From CAYRHS01 sp964424125 (GTDB taxonomy: Bacteria > Actinomycetota > Acidimicrobiia > IMCC26256 > JAOSJL01), in contig CAYRHS010000078.1 of NCBI GenBank assembly GCA_964424125.1, positions 1-14,910 on the forward strand: a stretch of 14,910 nt of DNA, read 5' to 3'. Positions 14,023 through 14,910 of the stretch are shown here, one piece after another. The notes under the pieces were generated by a model. It saw only the letters and a program-made list of their open reading frames with translations, made no database searches and was not told the DNA's origin. A program made the translations under genes and the position numbers. Each line of letters starts with the position of its first letter. The first letter of the stretch is position 1.

Positions 14023-14910
14023 TCAGTCCTCGAGCTCGACCGCGGCCGCCTCGGCCAGGCGCCGCCCGGCCGGGGACAGGATGCTCCCCGCGACGCCGAC
14101 GACCGTAACGAGGCCGCCCACCACGTAGACCGCGCCGACTCCCTGTCCGAGCAACCACCACGCGAGCGCACCCGCGATGGCGGGCTGGGCGAGCCGCATC
14201 ACCGGTGGGATGTTGGCCGGCACCCAGCGCAGCGGCCACGTCATCACGAAGTGGCCGACGAGACCGGGGAAGAGCGCGATCCCTGCGGCCGCGAGGAGCG
14301 AACGGCCGTCGATGCTGCCGAGTGGTTCGCCGAAGACGAGCACGAACGCGCTGACCGTCACCGCGGCCACCGTCATGACGCCGAAGAGGAACGGGATGAC
14401 GTCGATGTGGTCGCGCCCTCGCTTCGAGTACATGAAGAACAGGGCGAAGAAGAACACGTTGGCCGCCGCCAAGCCCATCCCGAGGGGATCGCCGTCCGGG
14501 CCGGAAGATCCCGCGAGGACGACGATGCCCGCGCCCACGATGGCGAGCGCGGACCAGAGGCGGAACGCCGGTCCCGTACGTTCGCCGAACATCGGGACCG
14601 CGAGCACACCCACGATGATCGGGGACAGCGTGGCCATGAGCGTGACGTCGACCACCGACGTGGCCTTGATCGCGCTCATGAAGAAGAGCTGGTGGACGCC
14701 GAACGCGGCGCCGGCACGCAACGCCCAGCTCCAGCCGTGCCGGTCGGGGCGGCGGCCCGTCACGCGCACGTGGACCACCGCGAGGATCCCGAACGCGCCC
14801 ACACCGATCCAGAGTCGGTAAAAGGACAAGACCGGGCCGGAGACCGTCGACGCGGCGACGAGAACCGGTCCGATGCTGTAGAGGAAGACCCCCAGCGCCA
14901 CGAGCGTCAG
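14023..14910 (-). CDS. EamA/DMT-family membrane transporter (start cut by window edge)
   Basis: An integral membrane protein of the drug/metabolite transporter superfamily with two EamA repeats and about ten hydrophobic segments. The first repeat covers roughly the first 130 visible residues; a signature-like stretch MATLSPIIVGVLAVPMFGER is followed by the last helix of the repeat. The second ends with LAQPAIAGALAWWLLGQG and VVGGLVTVVGVAGSIL, the usual repeat closure, before a short charged cytoplasmic tail ending in VELED. A GTG at 14901 is in frame, but the frame is still open to the edge and the first helix appears to begin upstream (LTLVALGVFLYSIG), so the true start probably lies outside the window. 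The substrate is unknown; members export amino acids, nucleotides or other metabolites. No link to the rhamnose genes is evident. Confidence 0.88.
   Translation of the reverse strand: MTLVALGVFLYSIGPVLVAASTVSGPVLSFYRLWIGVGAFGILAVVHVRVTGRRPDRHGWSWALRAGAAFGVHQLFFMSAIKATSVVDVTLMATLSPIIVGVLAVPMFGERTGPAFRLWSALAIVGAGIVVLAGSSGPDGDPLGMGLAAANVFFFALFFMYSKRGRDHIDVIPFLFGVMTVAAVTVSAFVLVFGEPLGSIDGRSLLAAAGIALFPGLVGHFVMTWPLRWVPANIPPVMRLAQPAIAGALAWWLLGQGVGAVYVVGGLVTVVGVAGSILSPAGRRLAEAAAVELED

Noticed and set aside
1..14910. Signs of a mobile element, CRISPR array, toxin-antitoxin or defence system
   Set aside because: No transposase, integrase, terminal inverted repeats, spaced direct repeats, nuclease or small paired genes could be recognised anywhere in the window.

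Overview
The window is very GC-rich DNA. Its gene types (Streptomyces-type RhaI, a bifunctional RhaEW, DeoR-type regulation, an actinobacterial-style fused Liv permease) and its GTG/TTG starts suggest a soil or aquatic actinobacterium, possibly of the Acidimicrobiia. That placement is inference from style, not from a marker gene. Coding density is high. No stretch over 300 bases lacks a gene, and I see no tRNA, rRNA, CRISPR array, insertion sequence or phage gene.

Left arm, minus strand (1-5515): three genes read leftward, probably as one operon. They are a single-chain fusion of the two permeases and one ATPase of a branched-chain-amino-acid-type ABC transporter (LivH-LivM-LivG), a separate LivF ATPase overlapping it by 4 bp, and a GH78 alpha-L-rhamnosidase that starts 28 bp further on and runs off the left edge. 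The rhamnosidase has no visible signal peptide. No substrate-binding protein lies in the window.

Centre, plus strand (5667-11143): a tightly packed, divergently transcribed L-rhamnose catabolic operon. It encodes RhaEW (rhamnulose-1-phosphate aldolase fused to a lactaldehyde dehydrogenase), RhaI (rhamnose isomerase), RhaB (rhamnulokinase) and a DeoR-family regulator. The junctions are 44 bp, 4 bp and a 4-bp overlap. The 151-bp divergent gap carries a 24-bp imperfect palindrome that looks like an operator.

Right of centre (11153-12406, minus): an FMN-dependent L-lactate dehydrogenase family gene, convergent with the regulator. The sequence just upstream of its start carries a second copy of the same palindrome, with 14 of the 24 bases identical in one uninterrupted block. 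This suggests the lactate enzyme belongs to the rhamnose regulon. Together the genes would import a rhamnoside, release L-rhamnose in the cytoplasm, and convert it through L-rhamnulose and L-rhamnulose-1-phosphate to dihydroxyacetone phosphate and L-lactaldehyde, then L-lactate, then pyruvate.

Right end (12516-14910): two tandem paralogous lipoproteins of unknown function with four conserved non-lipid cysteines, then a convergent, edge-truncated EamA/DMT-family membrane transporter. These have no visible link to rhamnose use.
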